A stretch of DNA of 64,000 nt from Streptosporangium sp. NBC_01755 (GTDB taxonomy: Bacteria > Actinomycetota > Actinomycetes > Streptosporangiales > Streptosporangiaceae): assembly GCF_035917995.1 (NCBI RefSeq), contig NZ_CP109131.1:1426001-1490000 (forward strand). Reading direction: 5' to 3'. Made by a program: the position numbers and the translations under genes. The notes below the pieces were generated by a model that saw nothing but the letters and a program-made list of their open reading frames with translations, had not been told where the DNA came from and did not search any database. Positions 37,163 to 44,775 of the stretch are shown piece after piece (the first letter of the stretch is position 1; the number at the start of each line of letters is the position of its first letter).

Positions 37163-38944
37163 ATGACGACATCGGAACAGAACCCGGAACTCGTGGAGAT
37201 GGCCTGGGACCCCATCACCAGGATCGTCGGGAGCCTCGGCATCTACTGCAAGATCGATTTCAAGAACAGGCAGGTCGCCGAGTGCTACAGCACCTCGTCG
37301 ATCTTCCGCGGCTACAGCATCTTCATGAAGGGCAAGGACCCGCGCGACGCCCACTTCATCACCAGCCGCATCTGCGGGATCTGCGGTGACAACCACGCGA
37401 CCTGCTCGGTCTACGCGCAGAACATGGCCTACGGGGTGCGCCCCCCGGCCCTGGGCGAGTGGATCGTCAACCTCGGCGAGGCCGCCGAGTACATGTTCGA
37501 CCACAACATCTACCAGGAGAACCTGGTGGGGGTCGACTACTGCGAGAAGATGGTCCGCGAGACCAATCCCGGCGTGCTGGCGATGGCCGAGCGCACCGAG
37601 GCACCGCACGCGGCCGATCATGGCTACAAGACCATCGCCGACATCATGCGCTCGTTGAACCCGCTGGAGGGCGAGTTCTACCGCGAGGCGCTGGCGGTGA
37701 GCCGCACCACCCGGGAGATGTTCTGCCTCATGGAGGGCCGGCACGTGCACCCCTCCACGCTCTACCCGGGCGGGGTGGGCACCGTCGCGACGGTGCAGCT
37801 GTTCACCGACTACCTGACCCGGCTGATGCGCTACGTGGAGTTCATGAAGCGGGTCGTGCCCATGCACGACGACCTGTTCGACTTCTTCTACCAGGCACTG
37901 CCCGGCTACGAGGAGGTGGGCCGCAGGCGCGTGCTGCTGGGGTGCTGGGGAAGCTTCCAGAACCCCGAGCACTGCGACTACACCTACCGCAACATGGGCG
38001 ACTGGGGCCGCGAGATGTTCGTCACGCCGGGGGTGATCGTCGACGGCAGGCTCGTCACCAACGACCTGGTCGACATCAACCTCGGCATCCGGATCCTGCT
38101 GGGCAGCTCCTACTACGACGACTGGCAGGGCCAGGAGCCGTTCGTCACCCACGACCCGCTGGGCAACCCGATCGACATCCGGCACCCGTGGAACCAGCAC
38201 ACCATCCCGCACCCGCAGAAGCGCGACTTCGGCGACAAGTACAGCTGGGTCATGTCACCCCGCTGGTTCGACGGGGAGAACACGCTCGCGCTCGACACCG
38301 GCGGCGGCCCCATCGCCAGGCTCTGGGCGACGGCGCTGGCCGGCAGGGTCGACATCGGCTACGTCAGGTCCACCGGTCACAGCGTGCAGATCAACCTGCC
38401 GCGGACGGCGCTGAAACCGGAGAAGACGTTCGAGTGGACGATCCCCGAGCACAACGGCCAGCCGCTGTCCAACGCCCTGGAGCGCAACCGGGCCCGCACC
38501 TACTTCCAGGCCTACGCGGCGGCGTGCGCGCTCTACTTCGTCGAGCAGGGCCTGGCCGAGGTGCGCGCGGGCCGCACCCAGACCTGGGAGCCGTTCACGG
38601 TTCCCGACGAGGCGATCAGCTGCGGCTTCACCGAGGCCGTGCGGGGCGTGCTCTCCCACCACATGGTGATCAGGGACGGGAAGATCGCCAACTACCACCC
38701 GTATCCGCCGACCCCCTGGAACGCCAGCGTCCGCGACGTACACGGCACGCCGGGACCTTACGAGGACGCGGTGCAGAACACACCGATCTTCGAGGAGAAC
38801 CCGCCCGCGGACTTCAAGGGCATCGACATCATGCGCACCGTGCGGAGCTTCGACCCGTGCCTGCCGTGCGGGGTGCACATGTACCTCGGCGGCGGCGAGG
38901 AGCTCCGCAGGCTGCACACCCCACACGCCTTCGACACCACCTGA
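37163..38944 (+). CDS. hhyL: [NiFe]-hydrogenase large subunit, actinobacterial high-affinity type (group 1h)
   Basis: 593 residues, catalytic subunit. The two nickel-binding motifs are RICGICGDNHATC (C71, C74) and DPCLPCGVH (C566, C569, H572). The 21 residues after H572 (MYLGGGEELRR onward) form the tail expected to be removed by the operon's endopeptidase after nickel insertion. The motif variants and length match group 1h (formerly group 5) enzymes, which oxidise H2 at atmospheric concentration in oxygen and feed the respiratory chain. No cytochrome b or third subunit gene lies beside it, so the electron acceptor is not shown. Next comes a NifU-like gene after 57 bases. Confidence 0.96.
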   Translation: MTTSEQNPELVEMAWDPITRIVGSLGIYCKIDFKNRQVAECYSTSSIFRGYSIFMKGKDPRDAHFITSRICGICGDNHATCSVYAQNMAYGVRPPALGEWIVNLGEAAEYMFDHNIYQENLVGVDYCEKMVRETNPGVLAMAERTEAPHAADHGYKTIADIMRSLNPLEGEFYREALAVSRTTREMFCLMEGRHVHPSTLYPGGVGTVATVQLFTDYLTRLMRYVEFMKRVVPMHDDLFDFFYQALPGYEEVGRRRVLLGCWGSFQNPEHCDYTYRNMGDWGREMFVTPGVIVDGRLVTNDLVDINLGIRILLGSSYYDDWQGQEPFVTHDPLGNPIDIRHPWNQHTIPHPQKRDFGDKYSWVMSPRWFDGENTLALDTGGGPIARLWATALAGRVDIGYVRSTGHSVQINLPRTALKPEKTFEWTIPEHNGQPLSNALERNRARTYFQAYAAACALYFVEQGLAEVRAGRTQTWEPFTVPDEAISCGFTEAVRGVLSHHMVIRDGKIANYHPYPPTPWNASVRDVHGTPGPYEDAVQNTPIFEENPPADFKGIDIMRTVRSFDPCLPCGVHMYLGGGEELRRLHTPHAFDTT

Positions 38945-39001
38945 TCCAGCGGCGGCCGGGGGGCCGACCGCTCCCCGGGGTCGGAAAGGGGGCCTGGGCA
39001 G

Positions 39002-39580
39002 ATGCCACAAGCCCATGACATCCGGGTGACCGGCGATCGCGTCGAGGCGCTGATCGCCGACCTCGGCACGCTGAGCGACGCCGTGACCCGCGCCAAGGCC
39101 GAGGACCTGGTACGGGCCCTCGTCGAGCTGTACGGCGCCGGTCTGGAGCGCGTCGTCGAGATCGTCACCGAGGCCGAGGCATCCGAGGTACTGCGCCACC
39201 TGGTCGACGACCCGCTCGTGTCCGGCCTGCTGGTGCTGCACGACCTGCACCCGCTGAGCACGGCCGAACGCGTTCGCGAGGCGTTGGACGGCGTACGGCC
39301 CTATCTGGGGTCGCACGAGGGCGGCGTGGAGCTGCTCGGTGTGGGCGAGGACGGGATCGTGCGGCTCCGCCTGGAGGGCACCTGCCACGGCTGCCCGTCC
39401 TCGCGGCTCACCGTGACCGACGCCATCGAGCGGGCCATCGGCCAGGCCGCTCCCGAGGTGTCCGGGGTGGAGGTCGAAGGGGTGACCGACGACCGCCCGG
39501 AGCTGTTGCAGATCCAGCGCCGCGCGCCCGGCCCGTGCCCGGTTCCGGAGCGGACACCGGCGTCGGAGCCGGTCTCGTGA
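39002..39580 (+). CDS. NifU-like C-terminal-domain scaffold protein
   Basis: 192 residues: a helical N-terminal half (about 8-80) joined to a NifU C-terminal domain (about 92-165) with LRLEGTCHGCPSSRLTVTDA (C128, C131). The CxxC pair of such domains binds a labile iron-sulfur cluster at a dimer interface and hands it to targets. Given its place directly after the structural genes, it probably builds or repairs the small-subunit clusters, or may pass electrons. It is a constant member of group 1h loci. Its stop overlaps the GTG of the DUF5947 gene. Confidence 0.9.
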   Translation: MPQAHDIRVTGDRVEALIADLGTLSDAVTRAKAEDLVRALVELYGAGLERVVEIVTEAEASEVLRHLVDDPLVSGLLVLHDLHPLSTAERVREALDGVRPYLGSHEGGVELLGVGEDGIVRLRLEGTCHGCPSSRLTVTDAIERAIGQAAPEVSGVEVEGVTDDRPELLQIQRRAPGPCPVPERTPASEPVS

Positions 39581-40254
39581 CGACCATCGGGCTGCGCAGG
39601 TTCCGCGAGCCGCCCAGCGGGAACGGGCCGCCGGTGACGCTGTGCGAACTGTGCGCGGTGCCCGCCGGCGAGGAGCACGGCCACGTCGTGAACGTGGAGA
39701 CCCGGGGACTGCTGTGCGCCTGCCGGGCCTGCCATCTGCTGTTCACCCGCGATACGAGCGGCCGGGCGCGCTACCGGTCCGTCCCCCGGCGCTACCTTCA
39801 CGCCCCGCGGTTCCTGCTGGGCACGGCCGACTGGGACGAGATGCAGATCCCGGTCCGCACGGCGTTCTTCTTCCGCAACTCCGCGCTGGACCAGACGGTC
39901 GCGTTCTACCCGAGCCCGGCGGGCGCCACCGAGTCGCTGCTGCCGCTGGAAACGTGGGAGCGCGTCCTGGCGGCCAACCCGGCGATGGCCGATGTCCAGC
40001 CCGACGTGGAGGCACTCCTGGTGGACCGCCGTCCCGACGGAGGCTTCGCCTGCCACCTGGTGCCGATCGACACCTGCTACGAGCTGGTCGGCCTGGTGCG
40101 GCTGCACTGGAAGGGCTTCGACGGCGGTCAGGAGGCGCGGGCGGCCATCGAGGGCTTCTTCGCCGACCTGCGCGGCCGTAGCCGAACCGTGCCGCCCGTT
40201 GACAGCGCCGATGCGGCGCTCGCGCCCGTCCTGGGCGGTGACGGCCGTGGCTGA
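39577..40254 (+). CDS. DUF5947-family hydrogenase-associated protein
   Basis: 225 residues from a GTG overlapping the previous stop (GTGA). Near the N-terminus are two cysteine pairs, VTLCELCAVPAGEEHGH and LLCACRACHLLF, which look like a zinc ribbon or metal site. The rest (DWDEMQIPVRTAFFFRNSAL, FYPSPAGATESLLPL) has no recognised fold. The family is restricted to hydrogenase loci of this type in actinomycetes, so a specific assembly or electron-transfer role is likely, but the function is unknown. The next gene starts before this one ends. Confidence 0.8.
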   Translation: MTTIGLRRFREPPSGNGPPVTLCELCAVPAGEEHGHVVNVETRGLLCACRACHLLFTRDTSGRARYRSVPRRYLHAPRFLLGTADWDEMQIPVRTAFFFRNSALDQTVAFYPSPAGATESLLPLETWERVLAANPAMADVQPDVEALLVDRRPDGGFACHLVPIDTCYELVGLVRLHWKGFDGGQEARAAIEGFFADLRGRSRTVPPVDSADAALAPVLGGDGRG

Positions 40255-40879
40255 GCTCGCGTTCGGCTGCGTGGACATCCGGGCGGAGGCGTACGCCGCC
40301 TTCCCGACGCTCGTCTTCCGGCTGCGCGTCACCGACCCCTCCCCCGACGGGGTGCACACCATCGCGCTGCACTGCCAGATCCGGGTGGAGCCGCAGCTGA
40401 GGCGCTACGGCGGAGCCGAGGCGGGGCTGCTCGGCGACCTGTTCGGCGACCCGGCCCGGTGGGGCGACACGCTGAAGCCCCTGCAGTTCGCCAACGTCTC
40501 GGTCATGGTCCCGGCGTTCACCCGGAGCACCGAGATCGACGTTCCGGTGCCCTGCGGCTACGACCTGGAGGTGGCCGCGGGCAGATACTTCGCCGCGCTG
40601 GACGAGGGCGAGATCCCGATGCTCATGCTCTTCAGCGGCACCGTGTTCGCCAGGGCGCCGGGCGGCTTCTCGGTGAGCCAGGTGCCGTGGCACTGCGAGG
40701 CCCGCTGCCGGCTGCCGGTGGCGGTGTGGCGGGAGCTGATGGACCGCTACTTCCCGGATTCCGGGTGGCTGCGGCTGCGCCGCGACACGCTCCGGGAACT
40801 CAGCGGCTTCAAGTCCGCCCGCGCCCTGGCGACCTGGGACGAGACCCTGGAACTACTGCTCAAGGAGGCGCGGCGATGA
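40247..40879 (+). CDS. DUF6084-family hydrogenase-associated protein
   Basis: 210 residues. It is beta-rich: FPTLVFRLRVTDPSPDG, TIALHCQIRVEPQLRRY, VSVMVPAFTRSTEIDVPVPC, ending in an amphipathic helix. No cofactor motif is visible and cysteines are few. The GTG used here overlaps the end of the DUF5947 gene; another GTG nine bases earlier is possible. The stop overlaps the next ATG. As with its neighbours, conservation next to group 1h hydrogenases is the only functional clue. Confidence 0.78.
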   Translation: MAELAFGCVDIRAEAYAAFPTLVFRLRVTDPSPDGVHTIALHCQIRVEPQLRRYGGAEAGLLGDLFGDPARWGDTLKPLQFANVSVMVPAFTRSTEIDVPVPCGYDLEVAAGRYFAALDEGEIPMLMLFSGTVFARAPGGFSVSQVPWHCEARCRLPVAVWRELMDRYFPDSGWLRLRRDTLRELSGFKSARALATWDETLELLLKEARR

Positions 40880-42378
40880 GCGTGCCGATGGACATCGCCC
40901 GGCGGGTGGCGGACGCGGTGCTGTACGAGGGCTACCTGCTCTACCCCTACCGCGCCTCGGCGGCCAAGAACCAGGTGCGCTGGCAGTTCGGAGTGCTCGT
41001 CCCGCCGGGGTTCACCGCGACCGCCGAGCACCCGGCCAGCGTGACCGAATGCCTCCTGGAGGGGGCCACGTACGCCGTGGCGCACCTGAGCCTGCGCTTC
41101 CTTCACCTCAGAACGCGGAGCGTCGAGCGTGCCGAGGACGACGGCTACTGGCCGGTCCAGCAGCTACGGAACGGCCAGCGGACCTACCTCAGCTTCGACG
41201 AGGCGACCGAGCGGGAGCTGGAGACGGTGCTCCCCGTCGCCGGCCTGCTCGACGCCCCCGAGCGGGTGATCGAGGTACGGATTCCCGGAGACCGCGTGAT
41301 CGAGCCGATCGTGGCATCGTCCGGAGAGGTCGTGGGACGCGTCGTCTCCGAACACCTGCCGCTCCACGCCGAGCTCAGGGTCTCCGCCGAACTGGTGCCC
41401 GGCCCCTACGAGCTGGTCAAGCTGCGTGCCCGGGTGCAGAACACCGACGACTGGAAACCGCTGGGCGCGCCGCGCGAGCAGGCGCTGCGGCACTCGCTGA
41501 TCTCGGCGCACCTGCTCATCGCGGTGACCGCCGGGGCCTTCGTCTCCCTGCTCGACCCGCCGGAATGGGCGCGGCCGGCCGTGGAGACCTGCCGCAACGA
41601 GCACACCTGGCCGGTACTCGTGGGCGAGCCCGGCCACCGGGACGTGATGCTCTCCTCGCCGATCATCCTCTACGACCACCCGGACATCGCCCCGGAGAGT
41701 CCGGGCACCCTGTTCGACTCCACCGAGATCGACGAGATGCTCCACCTCCGCACGCTCACCCTCACCGACGAGGAGACGCGGGAGGCACGGGCGACCGACC
41801 CCCGGGTGGCCGAGCTCATCGACATGGTCAGCGGCATGCCCCCCGAACTGGTGGAACGGCTGCACGGTGCGATCCGCTCGGTGGACGCGACCACGGGCCC
41901 GCAGCCCTCCAAGCCTCCGGGGCAGGAGGGAGATCCCTGGAGTCGGCCGGAGGTTCCCACGCCCTGGTGGGACCCCGCGGGCGATGCCACGGTCTCGCCG
42001 GAGACCGACAGCGTGACGGTCTGCGGGGTGGCCGTATCCAGGGGCAGCAGGGTCCGGCTGGTTCCCGGCAGGCGGCGCGCCGACGCCCATGACATGTTCC
42101 TGACCGGCAGGACCGCCCACGTCGAGGCGGTGCTCCTCGATCTCGACGGCGCCCACCACCTGGCCGTCACCCTGGAGGAGGACCCGGGCGCCGACCTGCA
42201 CCGATCGCACGGCCGTTTCCTCTACTTCGCCCCCGACGAGGTCGAGCCGCTCCCGGACGACCCACTCACCGGCGGCTCACTCCCGGGCGACTCACTCCCA
42301 GGCGACTCACTCCCAGGCGGCAAGGCCTCGGAGGGGTCGCCTCCGGGGGCGGCACTCGACGGGGAGGCCGGCGCATGA
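40876..42378 (+). CDS. Hydrogenase-operon accessory protein of 500 residues, unknown function
   Basis: ATG behind AAGGAGG and overlapping the previous stop (ATGA). The first about 330 residues form one region (YEGYLLYPYRASAAKNQVRW, HSLISAHLLIAVTAGAFVSL). The C-terminal part contains SVTVCGVAVSRGSRVRLVPG and HMFLTG-like beta segments, then a disordered tail with GSLPGDSLPGDSLPGG from 15-bp repeats. There is no membrane helix or known cofactor motif. It belongs to the conserved accessory set of group 1h loci. I cannot assign a reaction. The stop overlaps the start of the maturation protease. Confidence 0.75.
   Translation: MSVPMDIARRVADAVLYEGYLLYPYRASAAKNQVRWQFGVLVPPGFTATAEHPASVTECLLEGATYAVAHLSLRFLHLRTRSVERAEDDGYWPVQQLRNGQRTYLSFDEATERELETVLPVAGLLDAPERVIEVRIPGDRVIEPIVASSGEVVGRVVSEHLPLHAELRVSAELVPGPYELVKLRARVQNTDDWKPLGAPREQALRHSLISAHLLIAVTAGAFVSLLDPPEWARPAVETCRNEHTWPVLVGEPGHRDVMLSSPIILYDHPDIAPESPGTLFDSTEIDEMLHLRTLTLTDEETREARATDPRVAELIDMVSGMPPELVERLHGAIRSVDATTGPQPSKPPGQEGDPWSRPEVPTPWWDPAGDATVSPETDSVTVCGVAVSRGSRVRLVPGRRRADAHDMFLTGRTAHVEAVLLDLDGAHHLAVTLEEDPGADLHRSHGRFLYFAPDEVEPLPDDPLTGGSLPGDSLPGDSLPGGKASEGSPPGAALDGEAGA
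42271..42320. repeat. 15-bp in-frame repeats in the 500-residue accessory gene
   Basis: Three imperfect copies of GGCGACTCACTCCCA encode Gly-Asp-Ser-Leu-Pro units in the disordered C-terminal tail. Confidence 0.8.
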
Positions 42379-42878
42379 GAATCCTGGTGGCCGGTGTGGG
42401 GAACGTCTTCCTCGGCGACGACGGCTTCGGGGTCGCGGTGGCCGGGCGCCTGGCGGACGCCGACCTGCCCGACGAGGTCGAGCTGCGGGACTTCGGCATC
42501 CGGGGAATCCATCTGGCCTACGAGCTGACCGGCGGCGGCTACGACAGCACGATCCTCATCGACGCGGTATCCCGCGACGGCCCGCCCGGCACCCTGTACG
42601 TCCTCGAACCAACGGCGGGCGAGGTGCCGGGATCCTTCGCCGACGCGCACTCGATGACACCCGAGACCGTGCTGTCGCTGGTGAACACGCTCGGCGGCGG
42701 GGCCGGCCGCGTCCTGCTCGTCGGCTGCCAGCCCGCCGACACCTCGCCGGGCATGGAGCTCAGCGCGCCGGTCTCGGACGCCGTCGGCAGGGCGGCGGAC
42801 CTCGTCGTCGAACTGGCCGGGCAACAGATCGCGATGGCGCTCGCCACCGCGGGGCACGAGGAGGAACGGACATGCTGA
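42375..42878 (+). CDS. Hydrogenase maturation endopeptidase (HyaD/HoxM family)
   Basis: 167 residues beginning MRILVAGVGNVFLGDDGFGV, the family hallmark G-x-G-N-x-F-x-x-D-D-G-x-G with the first nickel-sensing Asp/Glu. The second acidic ligand lies near LRDFGIRGIHLAYEL and a later histidine in FADAHSMTPE. These proteases check for nickel in the large-subunit site and then cut the C-terminal tail, which locks the site. Its presence agrees with the 21-residue extension on the large subunit. The start overlaps the upstream gene, and the 34-residue peptide gene starts inside its last codons. Confidence 0.93.
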   Translation: MRILVAGVGNVFLGDDGFGVAVAGRLADADLPDEVELRDFGIRGIHLAYELTGGGYDSTILIDAVSRDGPPGTLYVLEPTAGEVPGSFADAHSMTPETVLSLVNTLGGGAGRVLLVGCQPADTSPGMELSAPVSDAVGRAADLVVELAGQQIAMALATAGHEEERTC

Positions 42879-42976
42879 AACGCGTTCTGGCCGGGGCGGC
42901 GCTGGCGGGAGTGGCCGCACTGCTCTACGTGACGCTTCCCGACATCAAGCGCTATCTGAGGATGCGCAGTATGTGA
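42872..42976 (+). CDS. 34-residue single-span membrane peptide (DUF6893-like)
   Basis: MLKRVLAGAALAGVAALLYV, then TLPDIKRYLRMRSM. A basic N-terminus, one hydrophobic helix of about 17 residues, and a basic cytoplasmic-side tail make it a small membrane anchor. The ATG has GAGGAACGGAC as ribosome site and overlaps the end of the protease gene by seven bases, so it is translated with the operon. Tiny proteins of this kind are found in the same place in other actinobacterial group 1h loci. A role in tethering the otherwise soluble enzyme to the membrane is an inference. Confidence 0.75.
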   Translation: MLKRVLAGAALAGVAALLYVTLPDIKRYLRMRSM

Positions 42977-43022
42977 CGCGTCCGGACACCGGGAGATCGA
43001 ACTCGAATGAGAGGGAACAGTC

Positions 43023-43415
43023 GTGCATGAATTCGGGATCGCCGAGGCGATCCTCACCGCGGTGGAGAAGCGCGCGGACGGCAGGCGGGTGCGGCGGGCG
43101 CGAGTGCACGCGGGTGCCCTGCTTCGCATCACCGAACCGGTGATCAACCAGGCGTTCTCCGCGATCGCCGACGGGTCCGTGGCCGAGGGCGCCCAGGTGG
43201 ACCTGGTCATCGTCCCCGTGCGGATGACCTGCCGCTCCTGCGGCAGTACGTCCGCCTCCGTCGACCCCTTCACCGTCTGTGCGGGGTGCGGCGGCACCGA
43301 TATCGACACCGAGGGCGGCGACGACCTCGTCCTCGAATCCATCCAGATGGCGGAGGCCGCTCATGTGCCTGGGAATTCCCGGGGAGATCGTGGAAATCCT
43401 GTCGGACCGTCCTGA
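43023..43415 (+). CDS. hypA: Hydrogenase nickel-insertion protein HypA
   Basis: 130 residues. MHEFGIAEAI gives the N-terminal Met-His-Glu nickel site, and CRSC (C70, C73) with CAGC (C86, C89) the structural zinc. HypA normally receives nickel with the GTPase HypB and passes it to the large subunit. HypB is absent from the window. The tail after residue 110 is encoded in the overlap with hypC and looks unconserved, so HypA here is longer than the usual about 115 residues. GTG start, GAGAGGGAACA ribosome site. Confidence 0.93.
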   Translation: MHEFGIAEAILTAVEKRADGRRVRRARVHAGALLRITEPVINQAFSAIADGSVAEGAQVDLVIVPVRMTCRSCGSTSASVDPFTVCAGCGGTDIDTEGGDDLVLESIQMAEAAHVPGNSRGDRGNPVGPS

Positions 43416-43641
43416 CCTGGCCATGGTCGATGTCAGCGGCGTCAAGCGCGCCATCAACATCGGCCTGCTTGAGGGCGAGTTCATCGTGCCGGGCGACTGG
43501 ATCCTCATCCACGTCGGGTTCGCGCTGTCGAAGATCGACGAGGTGGAGGCCAGGGCCGCGCTCGACTTCCTGGAAAGCATCGGCCAGGCGTACGAGGACG
43601 AGATCTCGGCCCTCCGAGAATCCATGATCGAAGAGGGGTGA
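43363..43641 (+). CDS. hypC: Hydrogenase maturation chaperone HypC
   Basis: 92 residues beginning MCLGIPGEIVEIL with the essential Cys2, then VDVSGVKRAINIGLLEG and VPGDWILIHVGFALSKIDE, all standard HypC. It carries the Fe(CN)2CO unit with HypD and escorts the large-subunit precursor. It overlaps the last 53 bases of hypA and is followed six bases later by hypD. Confidence 0.95.
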   Translation: MCLGIPGEIVEILSDRPDLAMVDVSGVKRAINIGLLEGEFIVPGDWILIHVGFALSKIDEVEARAALDFLESIGQAYEDEISALRESMIEEG

Positions 43642-43647
43642 GGGCTG

Positions 43648-44775
43648 ATGCGTTTCGTCGACGAGTACCGCGACGCGGAGAAGGCCCGGATGCTCGCCGC
43701 GCGGATCACCGCACTCTGCGAGCCGGGCCGCGACTACAAGTTCATGGAGGTGTGTGGCGGGCACACCCACACGATCTACAGGCACGGCCTGGAGGACTAC
43801 CTGCCAGGGGCCGTCACGCTGGTGCACGGCCCCGGCTGCCCGGTCTGCGTCATCCCCATGGGACGGATGGACGACGCCATCCACATCGCCGAGCAACCAG
43901 ATGTGATCATGACGTCGTTCGGCGACATGATGCGGGTGCCCGGCGGTAACGGCTCGTTCCTCGACGCCAAGGCGCGGGGCGCCGACATCCGGCTGGTGTA
44001 CTCCCCGCTGGACGCGCTGAAGATCGCCCGGCAGAATCCCGGCAGGCGCGTGGTCTTCATGGCCATCGGGTTCGAGACCACGGCACCCTCGACGGCGATG
44101 ACCGTCCTGCGTGCCGAGGCCGAGGGGATCGAGAACTTCTCGATCTTCTGCAACCACGTGACGATCATCCCCGCGATCAAGGCGATCCTGGACTCCCCCG
44201 ACCTGCGCCTGGACGGGTTCATCGGCCCCGGCCACGTCTCCACCGTGATCGGCTGCCGGCCGTACGAGTTCATCTCCCGTGTCTACGGCAAGCCCCTGGT
44301 GGTGGCCGGTTTCGAGCCGCTGGACCTACTGCACACGGTCTACCGCCTCCTCGCGCAACTGGCCGAGGGACGTTCGGAGGTGGAGAACCAGTACTCCCGG
44401 GTGGTCCCGTGGGACGGCAACCTCAAAGCTCTGCACGTCATCAATCAGGTGATGGAGCTGCGACCGTACTTCGAGTGGCGCGGGCTGGGTTTCATCTCCC
44501 AGTCGGCCCTCAGGGTCACCGAACGGTACGCCGCCTTCGACGCCGAGCGGATCTTCCAGATTCCCGGCGGGCGGGTGGCCGACCCGAAGGCGTGCCAGTG
44601 CGGCGAGGTGCTCAAGGGAGTGCTCAAGCCCTGGGAGTGCAAGGTGTTCGGCACCGCGTGCACCCCGGAGACACCGATCGGCACGTGCATGGTCTCGTCC
44701 GAGGGCGCCTGCGCGGCGTACTACAACTTCGGCCGGTTCTCGCGCGAGCGCGTCAGGGAGGCGACTCGGAGGTGA
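43648..44775 (+). CDS. hypD: Hydrogenase maturation iron-sulfur protein HypD
   Basis: 375 residues. Key cysteine motifs are FMEVCGGHTHTI, HGPGCPVCVIP (the active-site pair), the middle FCNHVTIIPA, and the C-terminal CQCGEV, WECKVFGTACTPETPIGTC and EGACAAYY, which hold the [4Fe-4S] cluster. HypD with HypC is the scaffold on which iron receives two cyanides and CO. Length and motif order are complete. Its stop overlaps the GTG of hypE. Confidence 0.97.
   Translation: MRFVDEYRDAEKARMLAARITALCEPGRDYKFMEVCGGHTHTIYRHGLEDYLPGAVTLVHGPGCPVCVIPMGRMDDAIHIAEQPDVIMTSFGDMMRVPGGNGSFLDAKARGADIRLVYSPLDALKIARQNPGRRVVFMAIGFETTAPSTAMTVLRAEAEGIENFSIFCNHVTIIPAIKAILDSPDLRLDGFIGPGHVSTVIGCRPYEFISRVYGKPLVVAGFEPLDLLHTVYRLLAQLAEGRSEVENQYSRVVPWDGNLKALHVINQVMELRPYFEWRGLGFISQSALRVTERYAAFDAERIFQIPGGRVADPKACQCGEVLKGVLKPWECKVFGTACTPETPIGTCMVSSEGACAAYYNFGRFSRERVREATRR

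Noticed and set aside
37459..39018. 519-codon frame overlapping the hydrogenase large-subunit gene on the same strand
   Set aside because: It is the +2 shadow of hhyL with Arg/His/Gly bias.
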